Source: Turritopsis dohrnii (lineage: Eukaryota; Cnidaria; Hydrozoa; Anthoathecata; Oceaniidae). Taken from it: a stretch of DNA of 64,000 nucleotides. Shown here one piece after another: positions 1 through 10,311 of the stretch (positions are counted from its first letter, which is position 1; each line of letters begins with the position of its first letter). A program made the translations under genes and the position numbers. The stretch covers positions 1,364,001-1,428,000 of the forward strand of contig BQMF02000029.1 of the NCBI GenBank assembly GCA_027922465.2, written 5' to 3'. Under the pieces are notes generated by a model that was not told where the DNA came from, did no database searches, and saw only the letters and a program-made list of their open reading frames with translations.

Positions 1-589
1 TATTTGTCACAAAAATAAGGTGATACATCAAGATAAAGTGGTGACAGGAGACCACCCCAATAGATGAATCTAAACACAGGGGGTGGCCACCAAAACAATC
101 ATATACTAAAAAACAAGAAAATAATAATATAATAATAAAAATATAATGCAGAATCATACAATCTTTAAGTGAGAAAAGGAAGAAAAAAAAAATATTGGAT
201 AAGGATAAGTGGTTGTCCAATAGTGAAAGATTAATCATAGGATGAATATTTTTTAAGAAAAAAGTCAGTGAGAAGGAGTGATTTGAGTTTGATTTTCAGA
301 GAAACAAAAAGAAAATTGCATTCATATAATACAGTTATCAATAATGATCCAAAAGAAAATGATTAATATCACAAATATATTAAATGGAGTGATTATAGAC
401 ATTAAAGAACCACTACAGTATGTAATATGCAAACACAGTATAAGGAGCACCTTAACCATAAGTTGTCATAACGCTTTCATAGAAGTATAAATTGTACTTT
501 GACTATACTGCATTGATAGAAATATTTTTCATATTTACTTACTTGTAGCCCAGCATTTTGAAAGACTTTTGAAATAGCTGATAAGAATG

Positions 590-920
590 ACATCACCAAT
601 TTTTAAACATTTGTTTATTGTAGAGATATCAGTCACAGGCGCATTTATAATAGGTAGGTATGAGATGGTTGATACAATGTCATTAGAATTGTGCACAATC
701 TGTATTATAACCAGTCCAACATGGTAAAATAACTTAGGAGTTTAACTGTCAAATTTTACAAGTGACATATGCTAAGTTAAGATTTCTAAAATAATTCTGG
801 AGAGGATCAGAGTCAATCAAAATGGGGTTATTCTGTTCAAAATACTCTGATATATTGAGTGATACTTTCTTTCCCCAAAAAAATGTTGGTATTTCAGCAA
901 TGTCAGAGTCTACAGTTCTT
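590..920 (-). pseudogene. Decayed coding fragment, possibly from a cnidarian-type TE protein
   Basis: Read on the minus strand, two short open stretches in different frames look protein-like. One, near 780-910, includes the residues DIAEIPTFFWGKK followed by a stretch rich in N, D and P. The other, near 590-710, includes YLPIINAPVTDISTINKC. A stop and a frame change separate them, and no start codon or splice pattern joins them. The second stretch loosely resembles a conserved block (roughly 'LPIINAPATD') that I associate with multicopy proteins in coral and Hydra genomes, but this is recall and I cannot name the family. It may instead be chance translation of AT-rich DNA. Confidence 0.25.
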
Positions 921-2486
921 TACGCGTTTTATTAACAGAAACAATATTCTTTGCTAAATTAAGGACCTGCGATGGATTTTGTATGCAAATACCATGGGTG
1001 ACATGAGGTGTACGATTGTAAAGTTAATTAAATACACCATTAAGTTTTGAGCCTGCATCCAATGTCATTGTTTTTTTTCCTCAGATTTATCAGGCGTCTT
1101 GAGCTAAGGATAATACTTTTAATTTTTAATTATAAGGTATGTTCACATACTCTTCATTAACGTCATCCGTAAAATCAAGGATTAATGAAATGAAATTATA
1201 TAAGGTTAGTGGTAAGCCATGTTCAATATTTTTAACGGTGGAATCTGATGGTAGTGATGGTCATCCCTTTTAGTACCTTCTGCATTATTATTAAGAGCAT
1301 CTTTAACCTGCATCCAGACTTAGTGGAACATAGAATGAGAGACATCGTTTTTTCTTCTGCTGCTTGTCACACCACACCTCCATCCAATGTCATCGTTTCT
1401 TTTTTTCTCATATATATCAGTATACTTTAATTCTGATTTTTTGCATAAATAATATAGAATGATGAAGGCAACACAACTGAACTTGAAAAGATGAAGAACT
1501 TGTTGTTGTTACTGTATGCGAAGGAGCAGAAAGACGGGATGATTTCCTTTATCTCTGATTAACTTTTAGTTTTTCTTGGGCCTTTCTTTTCTCTCTTTTC
1601 TTTTTGTCCCGTTCAATTTTAGTGACATCAGTAAAGTATTTATAACACTTTGGGTGATACTGCAACCCTTCTTGCTTGGTTTTCGTGTATATACTCTACT
1701 CTTCCCGATACTAACGCAGCCTCTAAACTTTCTTCATCAATACTTATCCAATCTGTACGCGTAGAAATGAACTTTTCAAATGTTTTATCAGTAAACAACC
1801 TTAATTTCTCCGTCATTTACACTAGCAAAATGAATAAGACAAATACTTTCATCCTCCTCGTGGCCAGCCATATTTTTACTTTAATTCGCCTAAGTTTATT
1901 TCACAGAACGTAGTGATCCAGCTTGCCGTGTCGATGAAAAGGTTGGAATATTCATTCTGTTTTTTATTACTTGGTTAATCGAAAAAAATCGATATAAAGA
2001 GATTATCGAGTAAATCATACAAATTTATAAAAATTATGACCTTATTTCTCAAAAACTGCAGGAGAAAAACTTGGGAACTTTTTTGATTTGGTATCAACAT
2101 AACTTGGCCTATATTTTCTGAAAATTTGGTTTGGTTCTGTGAGGGAGGTCACGAACTGGCACAAATGAAGTACACGGATCGTGGTCTAATTGAGTTTCTA
2201 CTACCGTTATACGGTAGTAAAAAAATGCTTGGAAATATGCCTGCCCTTTAACTGGTTGATATCATGAGTTACTGAGCAGTTTTTCCATTCAAAAAAGTAG
2301 AAAAAGTATGAGCTTGTCAAAATCATTTAAGTGCAATCAATGTATCTGAAGCTTTTACTTATTTTCTTCCACAGAATTTGTGTCTTTTCAAATGAACATA
2401 GGGGATATATTGTTTTTAAACAGAAAAAAATCCATTTTAACAAAAAATCCATAAAACCCCCCAAGGAGAATGCAATTTCTCAATTT
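921..2486. other. AT-rich non-coding stretch with a short imperfect direct repeat
   Basis: No reading frame here looks coding; the ORFs of 60-87 codons are low-complexity. A phrase containing ATCCAATGTCAT, then a pyrimidine run and TATCAG, occurs at about 1057-1096 and again at about 1381-1420, so part of this stretch was probably duplicated or belongs to a dispersed repeat. Confidence 0.5.
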
Positions 2487-2492
2487 CATCAC

Positions 2493-2913
2493 ACACATTT
2501 TTTTTATAAGCACCAGTAAATGTGAAACGAGAGTTGCTGGTGCTTAAGAATTTTCGAAATATAGTCTCAAATGGTGCTTAGCTGGTGCTTGTCTGGACCC
2601 ATAGGATAACTATCATAGGAGTATGATGCACTCATGCACACTTCAGACAGACAAACACAATGAAAAAGTAAAGCAACTTTTCTAAACAATAACAAACTGA
2701 CGACGCTTTCGAATAATGAACTTTTTGACGACACTATGTGTAAACATTCTTTTGACAAGAATCGAACCATTATAGAAATAACCATTGTAGAAATAATTTG
2801 AATGAAAAAAAAATTTCGTTCAGTGAAGTGAGACTGAGGCTGGTGCTTAACTTTTGATCAAATTTGAGGCTCGCGGTGCTTATAGAGGTGGTGCTTATAA
2901 AAAAAAAGCGTGT
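2493..2913. mobile_element. MITE-like element with TIRs ending in ATAAGCACCA
   Basis: The left end (T-run then ATAAGCACCA, about 2493-2513) is inverted at the right end (TGGTGCTTATAA then an A-run, about 2889-2913). The motif GGTGCTTA recurs inside both ends, at about 2539, 2573, 2583, 2844 and 2875, giving subterminal repeats. There is no coding capacity. About 420 bp with inverted ends and subterminal motif clusters is typical of a non-autonomous DNA transposon. I could not identify a clean target-site duplication, so exact ends and superfamily are open. Confidence 0.6.
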
Positions 2914-4722
2914 ATTCCTAACATTTACATTTTATGGTCACTAATTTTTTTTCCATATTTGCATAGTGAGAAACTAATTTTTTACTGGATCTAACCTTTT
3001 TTCCTAATTCGTATTCAAATACAGACCTATCGTGTTTATGCTGACCAAAATATTTTTGGTCGCCTATGATTCACAATTTTCATCTCTTGTGAATCAGGTT
3101 CAAACAGAATCTGAAAATTAGTCTAAAAATCCAGTTACTTCTTCAGTAGTATGCATATTTTATCCATAATGGCTGATGATTTTACATTATGAGAGCAGTA
3201 GGGTGAAACCAACAATTGATTCAAGAAGTTTAAATCACACTAATAGGTAATTTCAGGGTTAGGCAAGCATTTTAAATGTTGTTTGTTTTATATCTTAACT
3301 GTGAACACAAACTTTTTGGATTTCTGCGTAAGCTAGAAATACTTTCAATTTACTATCTCAAGGGAAGAAATTTTGGCGGGAAGAAAATTTGGCAGTGTTA
3401 TCAAAAATCTGCCAAATTAATTTCCCACCAAAATAATGAAGTTTGGGCGTCCGCCAAATTAAATTCCCAACAAAATTATATTTTTACGGCATTCGCCAAA
3501 TTAAATTAAATTATATTAAGAAGAAATTTTTGCGGGTAGAAAATGTTGCGAAAGAAATTTTTGTGAAACTCATTTTTGCGATTTTGCCCTTTTTCGCAAA
3601 AATAAGTTTCAAAGAAACCAAAGAAAATTAGTTCATCCGCAAAAATAAATTCTGCAAAAATTTCATCCTGCAAAAATTGTTTCTTTTAAGGGTATATATA
3701 TATAGTTTGTCATACTCTTGTAGTCTTGACAACAGTTCGGCATCTTGCATAGGGACCATTTTGTATTTTTTTATCTGAAACTATCTGTTAAATATGAAGA
3801 AACCACCTGAAGATGATAAATTTATGTGTGAATAAAATTTCACAAGTTTTGGTTCGCGAAAATTATGTGAGAAATTTGGTAATTTGGGCATTCACGAGAT
3901 TAAATCCACGCAAAACATATTTTAAAATATCATTCTAAGGCTGATGAGGAATGTGTCTCTGATGAAGAGTGTGACAAATTTGATGCACTGCGAGATATGT
4001 AAACCAAAGCTATTTCATCGAAATACTTGAAAATTCTTTTGTTTTAGTATATACAGTTATAATAAGATTTCTTCCTTCATCCATGTAAAAAATTTGAGTA
4101 TTGGGCATTTGCGTTTGCAAAATTAAATCCACTTTTGCATCTTTAGCTTTGTATTCATATTTGCAGAAATGTGTTTTCTGTAAAGCAACATGTGGGTCAA
4201 ACTGAATAGAAAACAAATTTAGAAATAGCAGCATAGCTCCAGAAGGTTCTATAGTTAGCTTTATACTCTTGAGTGGATTGAAAATTGTGACACATTCTGA
4301 CAAAATTTAATGTTTAAAAAATTCTGGACTTTCATGTTCTGCGTTAAGACAGATTTTCAGTGTCGCTCACTTGTGACTTGATCACAAGTCTATCTCAAGT
4401 AAAATAGTGGATACATCACAAATAGCTCTACTTTTTCCATAATCATATACAAAACGCTATGGTAAACTAGTTACATGAGAAAAATTAAAATTGAAATTAA
4501 CTACTTACCTGGCTAGTTTTTCCTCCTCGATGTTGATATATTAGATATAGGCACGTGGTGATTTTTGTATATACTGGACTTTAGAAATGTATATACAATA
4601 GCACATACAATAGGATTAAATTTGAATTTGGGAATCAACCAATTTCGATAGATGATATATTATATATTAATATCAATAACAATAATGCAGCATACAGCGT
4701 GACTTTCCACAACAGAGATCTA
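2914..4722. other. Gene-free stretch with degenerate short repeats
   Basis: No coding region is supported. Between about 3390 and 3680 the words GCCAAATTAA, TTTTTGCG and GCAAAAAT recur in both orientations (for example CGCCAAATTAAATT near 3452 and 3493). A similar theme (GGGCATT, CGAGATTAAATCCAC, CAAAATTAAATCCAC) returns at about 3840-4145. This looks like an old diverged dispersed repeat. The minus-strand ORF at 4010-4303 lies in this material and shows no recognisable domain. Confidence 0.5.
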
Positions 4723-4731
4723 CAGCGAAAC
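4723..4731 (+). repeat. Left 9-bp target-site duplication of the Mutator-like element
   Basis: CAGCGAAAC lies immediately before the left terminal inverted repeat. The identical 9 bases follow the right TIR at 10303-10311. A 9-bp duplication is the usual signature of Mutator-like transposition. Confidence 0.93.
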
Positions 4732-7700
4732 GGTAGATGCTAAATGGTGTACGATTCCGTACTTACAACTCGACATAATATAATTTTAACTCGAAATTAT
4801 TACAGCTTTTCGAGGAGCGAAAAGAAAAGCTCATATGGCACAAATTCAATTTCCGCGCACAACAGCGAAACATTTTCTTACTGTAAGGGCATGCTGAATT
4901 GACTTTCATATTTTGACTACTGCGCAAGAAATTTCAAAGGTTCGTAAGGGATCAGTACGAGTGAGTACGAAAAAAAATCTTTCAATGGCTTTTTTCAATG
5001 ACTTCCAACTTTATTACAACTAGTGCACTTCCATATTTTGCTGTCCTTATCATTCTTAAAAACTTTAGCCGGTATTTTTTCACAGCGTTTATGGTACCAT
5101 TCGTTACACGAATTGCAACATGCCATGAAAAAACCTACATCTTTTTCAATGTCTTCTTCGAAAAAAGGTTGTCGACACGTGCAATAAATTTCGACATGCG
5201 TCATCAGTTGACGACTTCTCCGCACCCGCTTTTGATTTCTCGGAAAGCAGGACATTTCTTTCGCTTTGAGGCATTGAACTAAATGCTTCCTCATTTGCCT
5301 ATCGTCATAACTAATTTGGTGAGGGTCATTCCCAAATGCTTTGTCTGTTGCAAAGGCAATGGCAAATAACCCACAGTCAACGGAGTTGTTTTGCTGCTGC
5401 ACACTTCGTTGTAACAGTTTAATTATTGGACCAGTAGGGCGACACATCTCTGCTATTTGCCGCACCAAATGATTTGTCAGACTTCTGCCGTCTACAAAAT
5501 GCGAATCATATAGAGAAACTTCATTCTCCTCATCACTGGCAACTGCTACCCAATGATTAGCTCCAGTATGCAAAATTTGAACGAAGTTGCTTTTCATACA
5601 GGAGAACTTAACCAGGCTAGACGTAAATTCAAAACCCTTCGTTTGTGGAAACTGCTTGTGGAGCAAATGATGGGCAAGGTCAATTATTTGATCATCAAGT
5701 TGTCCACCATCTTCAATAGTGCTGATCATTTTGGGAGTCAGTTTGTCGGATAATGGGTGTTTGTCAGTGCAACTTTCGATTGCAGCAGTTACAATAACCT
5801 CGTCATTTACAGAATTTGCATGATCGGGTTCGGATGTACTAATAATAACCTCCATGGCTACATCATTCGTCGGTTTTTTTGTATTATCGTAAACTGTTCT
5901 TACAGCCACGACAGTAGGTTCATCGGGTATCATTACTTTCGCGCGATAAAACTGCCGCATCATTTCAGCTTTCGCACCAAACCGTCCAGCATATGGATGA
6001 GCCTTTTTAAGCTGTTTTAGGTCTTTAGTGTTTGACTCCACCTTTTCCTTCTTCTTTTCTGGCGAAAGCACGATAAACTGATCGTCAGTGATTTTGTTTA
6101 AATGCTCTTTCATCGAAAGCAAAATACCATCAATATGGGAAGTGATTTTTTCCATAAACTCGGGCGATCTGATGAGGTAGCAAAGATCAGTAACTTGTTT
6201 ACTTTTAGCAATTAAGTTTCTTCTTGATTGCTTTACACCAGTTCTCACAGGTAACTCGGAGTAACTGGTTAATGAAGCTACAGAAAAGAAAACAAAAATC
6301 AACAAAACAATTAAACAACTTTAAACTTTAAATCTATCCAAATGGGTGTTGACAGTGTTAGTTACCTTGAACGTCTTCACTCGTAACGTTGATTGAATTT
6401 TCGGACCCGTTGTCACTACAAACGTCCTGCCCGTCATCATCCACAACACTGACGTCTTCTGGGTTTCCATTAGTTGCGTCACCGACATGGAATGCTGTTA
6501 AAAGGCATTCATCCAATGTTGTAACTGGATGACGTAGAAACAACGGTGACAGGTTGGAAAAATTAGCGAATCCACCTTTAAAAACAGCGAAAAAGTGCTT
6601 GCACAGAAGCCTACTTCTTTTGTAATCCACGCATTCACAACTGCAAAACTCTGTGGCACTTCCCAAAGTAACCTTGTATTTATTCACTGTAAATGTGCTA
6701 TCACTAATTTTTGTAACAGACTCAACCAATGTTTGGTTGACATTTTCACGCTTTGCTAGGAGTACATCTACTACTTGTTTTGGTCTATCTTTAAGATACG
6801 TTGGGATGCCTTCGTCATACTTTCTGTGTTTACCTGTGTACCTATGAAAAATAGCAACAAAGGAAAGTTGTGGTGGAAATAAATATAGATTACAGAAGTG
6901 TTAAATGAATTTGTAGAAAATAAATAATGCAACCATCATTGTATAATAACTTACTTGATGTTCAGCTCTAGATAGTTCTGTTGCATTTTTGGTATGAATC
7001 GAAAGGCTATTTCTTCAAGAAGGGTACTCAGTGAACACTTGCTGCCTTCTAGATGCTCATACTTTAATGATCGATTAATCCTCTCCACACCATTATTAGT
7101 GTTCACACCAATCATGTCCTTCGGTCTGAAGACTAAACACCACTTTTTACATTCGGGATACCAAGTTCCTAAATATACAAAAATAATAAAAAGACCATTA
7201 ATGCAAAATCCCGACGCCATTCGAATTAAACAATTGAATTAAAAGTATTTGCCTAAAAACCACTTCTTTAATTTTCCAGTGAACATATCCCAACTTCGAA
7301 GGTCTTCCATGGATTTATTGAATTCTTCTAGAGATGTGGAATTTGCAACTCTTCTTAAACGAGCTTTAACTAAGTCTGCTATGCCCGAAACACCATTATC
7401 AGTTTTAATAATCCATCTAAACCAAACACAAAAATAACTATCAAATTATTAACTTACACTTCTAGAAAAAGACAAAATCTAACAAAGCTTAATCCAAACC
7501 TATGCCATGCTTGCTCTCGGTGAAAGTCGCACAAATATACTTTGATTCCAGGAAATACACTTTCCAAACTGGATATTTCGGAGGGATCAAAGTCCACCAT
7601 ACCATATTTCGGAGTAATATTCGGATTCCATTCTATGTAAGCAATTCATGATAACGATTTATTATAATATTAATTACTCACATATTGAATTTATTAAATT

Positions 7701-10302
7701 AAAGTTTAACTCTTATATTACCCTTTATCTTCTCCAACGCCTCGGTGATCATCTCCACGCTCTCTTCTTGACAAACAAAAACAGCAACTACTTGGTAGTT
7801 GACATTACCTTGTACGACCAGGAAAAAAAGTGGCAAAGCATATTTTGATGTCTTATACGTTGCGTCCAAAAGGATTAGGTTGCCAGCGTAGCGTTGATAT
7901 AATCTCTTCATTTCCCTATCTTGGTAGATAAAGATCATTTTACTATTTTCTTCTAGTAATATATCATCAACTTCATCGTTCTCATCAATTTCTTCGTTAC
8001 TTTCATCATCAGTTTCATCTTCTGTTTCCTTTATTATATCGATCTGAATCTTCTTTTTCACGTTATGTTGACCTTCTACCCTAAGAAGAACAAAAACATA
8101 TGTTCGTACGTATGTTAAAAAATATTCTTCACGATTTGTAACAAATAAAATTAGGCTTCTTTGAGCATACCGTGGGATGAAGTGTACATCTGCCCATTCT
8201 CCCCATTTTTCCTTCATCTGCTCTAAATTTTCTTGATCAATTGAGCTGAATCTTTGTGCCAATCTTACTGATGCAATGATATTCCTCACTTTCTTCTTTG
8301 TAGGACAAAATCGCTTCCTAAAAATGTCTGGATGTTTTTCGCCGAAAAATATTTTGTTTTCCACAAATTCTAATGCACGTGATTGCAAATCTTTGACTTT
8401 TCTGTGCCCTTTTTCAATAAGAGCACGCAAGTATGCACATACTCTTGCATCCAACTGTTCACTCAAGCCAGCAGCTTTACCAATATGATGATATAGATGT
8501 TCATCAGTTGGAAATGAAAAGACATAACGTAATTCACCATTGCAGTAGTCCTTTTGGAAATCAATATTTTTGCGATCTTCAACCTTTACCGAAACTGTTC
8601 TTTTTAAGTCACTCAGGTAACTCCGTATGTTCTTTGCTGTGTTTGTTCGAGATTTTTTTTTATCTTCGTTAATTCTAAATTCCGGAAACACAATTAACTT
8701 TTTAACAGTAAATTTTACCGGACAGTCCAGTTTTTTTGTTGGTTGTGTCGATTTTCTTCGCTTTAAGAAAACATGATCGCCTACAACTTGTTGGTTTTGA
8801 AACTCTTTCTTATGTTGTTTCATCTTTGTATGCTTGTCGCGTCCCTGATGGCAATGGTACACCTGCTTACCGAGCCAGATGAAGGGTGTGCCTGTGAAGG
8901 TTAACGGCAATTTGTCTTCTTTTCCGTTCATCTCCCATCGAATAAACGGCTCTTTTTCCATATTTTTGACATATTGTTGGATGGTAACTGAAGGTGAAAT
9001 AAGTTTACCAGTTCATACGGAGAATTTTTAGTGAGAACCTTAACGAATTTGGTGACTGGAGCCTTCATGAAAACGAAAAAACCTGAAACCACTCACAATC
9101 TTTTTTAAAATCTTTAGTTTCTGACTCAATGCAATATTGAGATATTGTGTCGATTTCGAAGGATCGTATCTTTTCTTGAAGCTCATTATATGATACTGCG
9201 TGATGAAGTTCTAAGAAAATCAATATCTATGATGCATGTTTCAACACCGACAACAGAATTTCGAGAAGTTGCAATCTGCTGTGATGGTCAAGTGAAGCAA
9301 TACCTACCACTTTTGGCAGCTGGTTCATATACACCATCTTTTTTTCCCACTTCCTTTTTTGGTTTTGGAGTTTTAAGGCAAATGTCTTCTGAAAAAGAAA
9401 AAAAGAAAACGCGTTCTGTATAAATAGAATGGGCAAAATAAGTATTTTTTTCCCTCATACCTTTGTCAGAGTCTTGGCGACTAATTGTTTGAATATCATT
9501 CAGGTGAAAATCAAGTTGTGCAATATCTTTATCACCTATGTCTTGCTGGCGGGTTTCATCTAAAGAAATTTATTATTATTGTTACCATATTATTGTTTAC
9601 CATATTATTATATTTATATTAGTTTCAATTGAAATACTATTGTTACTATATCAGTTGAATAGAATCTTTTCTAATCATTTGGTGTAAATAAGAAAGAAAT
9701 TATGCAGAGTAAGAGTCGGGAAAATTCGGGAAAATTCGATCTTGATAGAATTACGTTAGAATAGTATGCGAATTCAGAATCCTCATTAATTCGAAATATT
9801 ACCTTTTTAAAAAATTTAAGAATTAAAGAATTTAGCCACCTTTTTTTAAATGTTCAACAAATGTTTTCATCACTTTCGAGCTTCTCAAATAATCATCATT
9901 TTGATCTCTTTCTAAACAAGGAAGGAAGACACCACAAAAAATCAACATCATTCCATTTAAAATTTTTATTGATAAAAGTTTTACGTACTTTTTCGTTTGA
10001 TATTCTTTGTGTTCCTTGCCTTTCTTTCCCACTTTCTTATTTGTTCGCTACTAAAATCGTCGTCCGACGACGATGAATGTAAATAATCGTCCATGATAAG
10101 AAAAAACGTTTGCAAAAATTATTCCTTCTGCAACAAAAATCGTGTTGTATATTCAACACGTGCTTTCGTTTCGCGCGCATTAGAGAATTGTATCTACGGG
10201 GAAGATCATATTTTCTCTGTCGTAGATACTCTTAGGTGAACTCGCCAAACAAGAAACATGGACGAGTGAAAGTACGGAATCGTACACCATTTAGCATCTA
10301 CC
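4732..10302 (-). mobile_element. Complete Mutator-like DNA transposon (MULE), 5,571 bp
   Basis: The element is bounded by perfect 33-bp terminal inverted repeats (4732-4764 and 10270-10302; outer bases GGTAGATGCTAAATGG) and flanked by identical 9-bp duplications CAGCGAAAC. Inside is one minus-strand gene (4995-10094) encoding a MULE-type transposase with SWIM, Ulp1 and PHD modules. Perfect TIRs, an undamaged duplication and a gene joinable without stops or frameshifts all point to a young and possibly autonomous copy. Ulp1-bearing MULEs are known from plants (recall: Kaonashi-type elements); the present combination with a PHD finger in one frame is less familiar to me. About 260 bp separate the left TIR from the stop codon and about 200 bp separate the start codon from the right TIR, which presumably holds the promoter. 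Confidence 0.93.
4995..10094 (-). CDS. MULE transposase-SWIM-Ulp1 protease-PHD fusion protein, 12 exons
   Basis: Exons on the minus strand, 5' to 3': 10094-9989, 9911-9840, 9559-9461, 9388-9308, 9195-9097, 8987-8171, 8080-7722, 7632-7500, 7416-7253, 7168-6955, 6841-6366, 6277-4995. They total 3,903 nt, i.e. 1,300 codons plus TGA, with every junction phase-compatible and no internal stop. Domains by residue: charged N-terminus (1-150); a region with VYHCHQ recalling the CaRF-like N-terminus of animal MULEs; DDE transposase with D in LLDATYKT (~497), D in MVDFD (~558) and CDFH (~579), E in NNGVERINRS (~672); SWIM finger CSC...CKH (~781-797); C48/Ulp1 domain with H~1115 (NHWVAV), D~1131 (LYDSH), Q~1169 and C~1175 (SVDCGLF); C-terminal PHD C4HC3 (~1239-1294). 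The expected role is cut-and-paste transposition in the nucleus, with a SUMO-type isopeptidase and a histone-tail reader as accessories (inference). One donor (exon 9, at 7252-7251) is GC rather than GT. Intron 8170-8081 is 90 nt and open in frame, so it could be retained. Confidence 0.88.
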
Positions 10303-10311
10303 CAGCGAAAC
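10303..10311 (+). repeat. Right 9-bp target-site duplication of the Mutator-like element
   Basis: CAGCGAAAC directly follows the right TIR and is identical to 4723-4731. Confidence 0.93.

Noticed and set aside
4995..6305. A stand-alone host SENP/Ulp1 gene with a PHD finger
   Set aside because: Its upstream end is a splice acceptor that joins in phase to the SWIM exon, and the whole region lies between the TIRs of the MULE, so it is part of the transposon gene.
9145..9423. Plus-strand 92-codon ORF and similar plus-strand ORFs in 4998-10076
   Set aside because: They overlap the minus-strand exons, show no motifs and are shadow frames.
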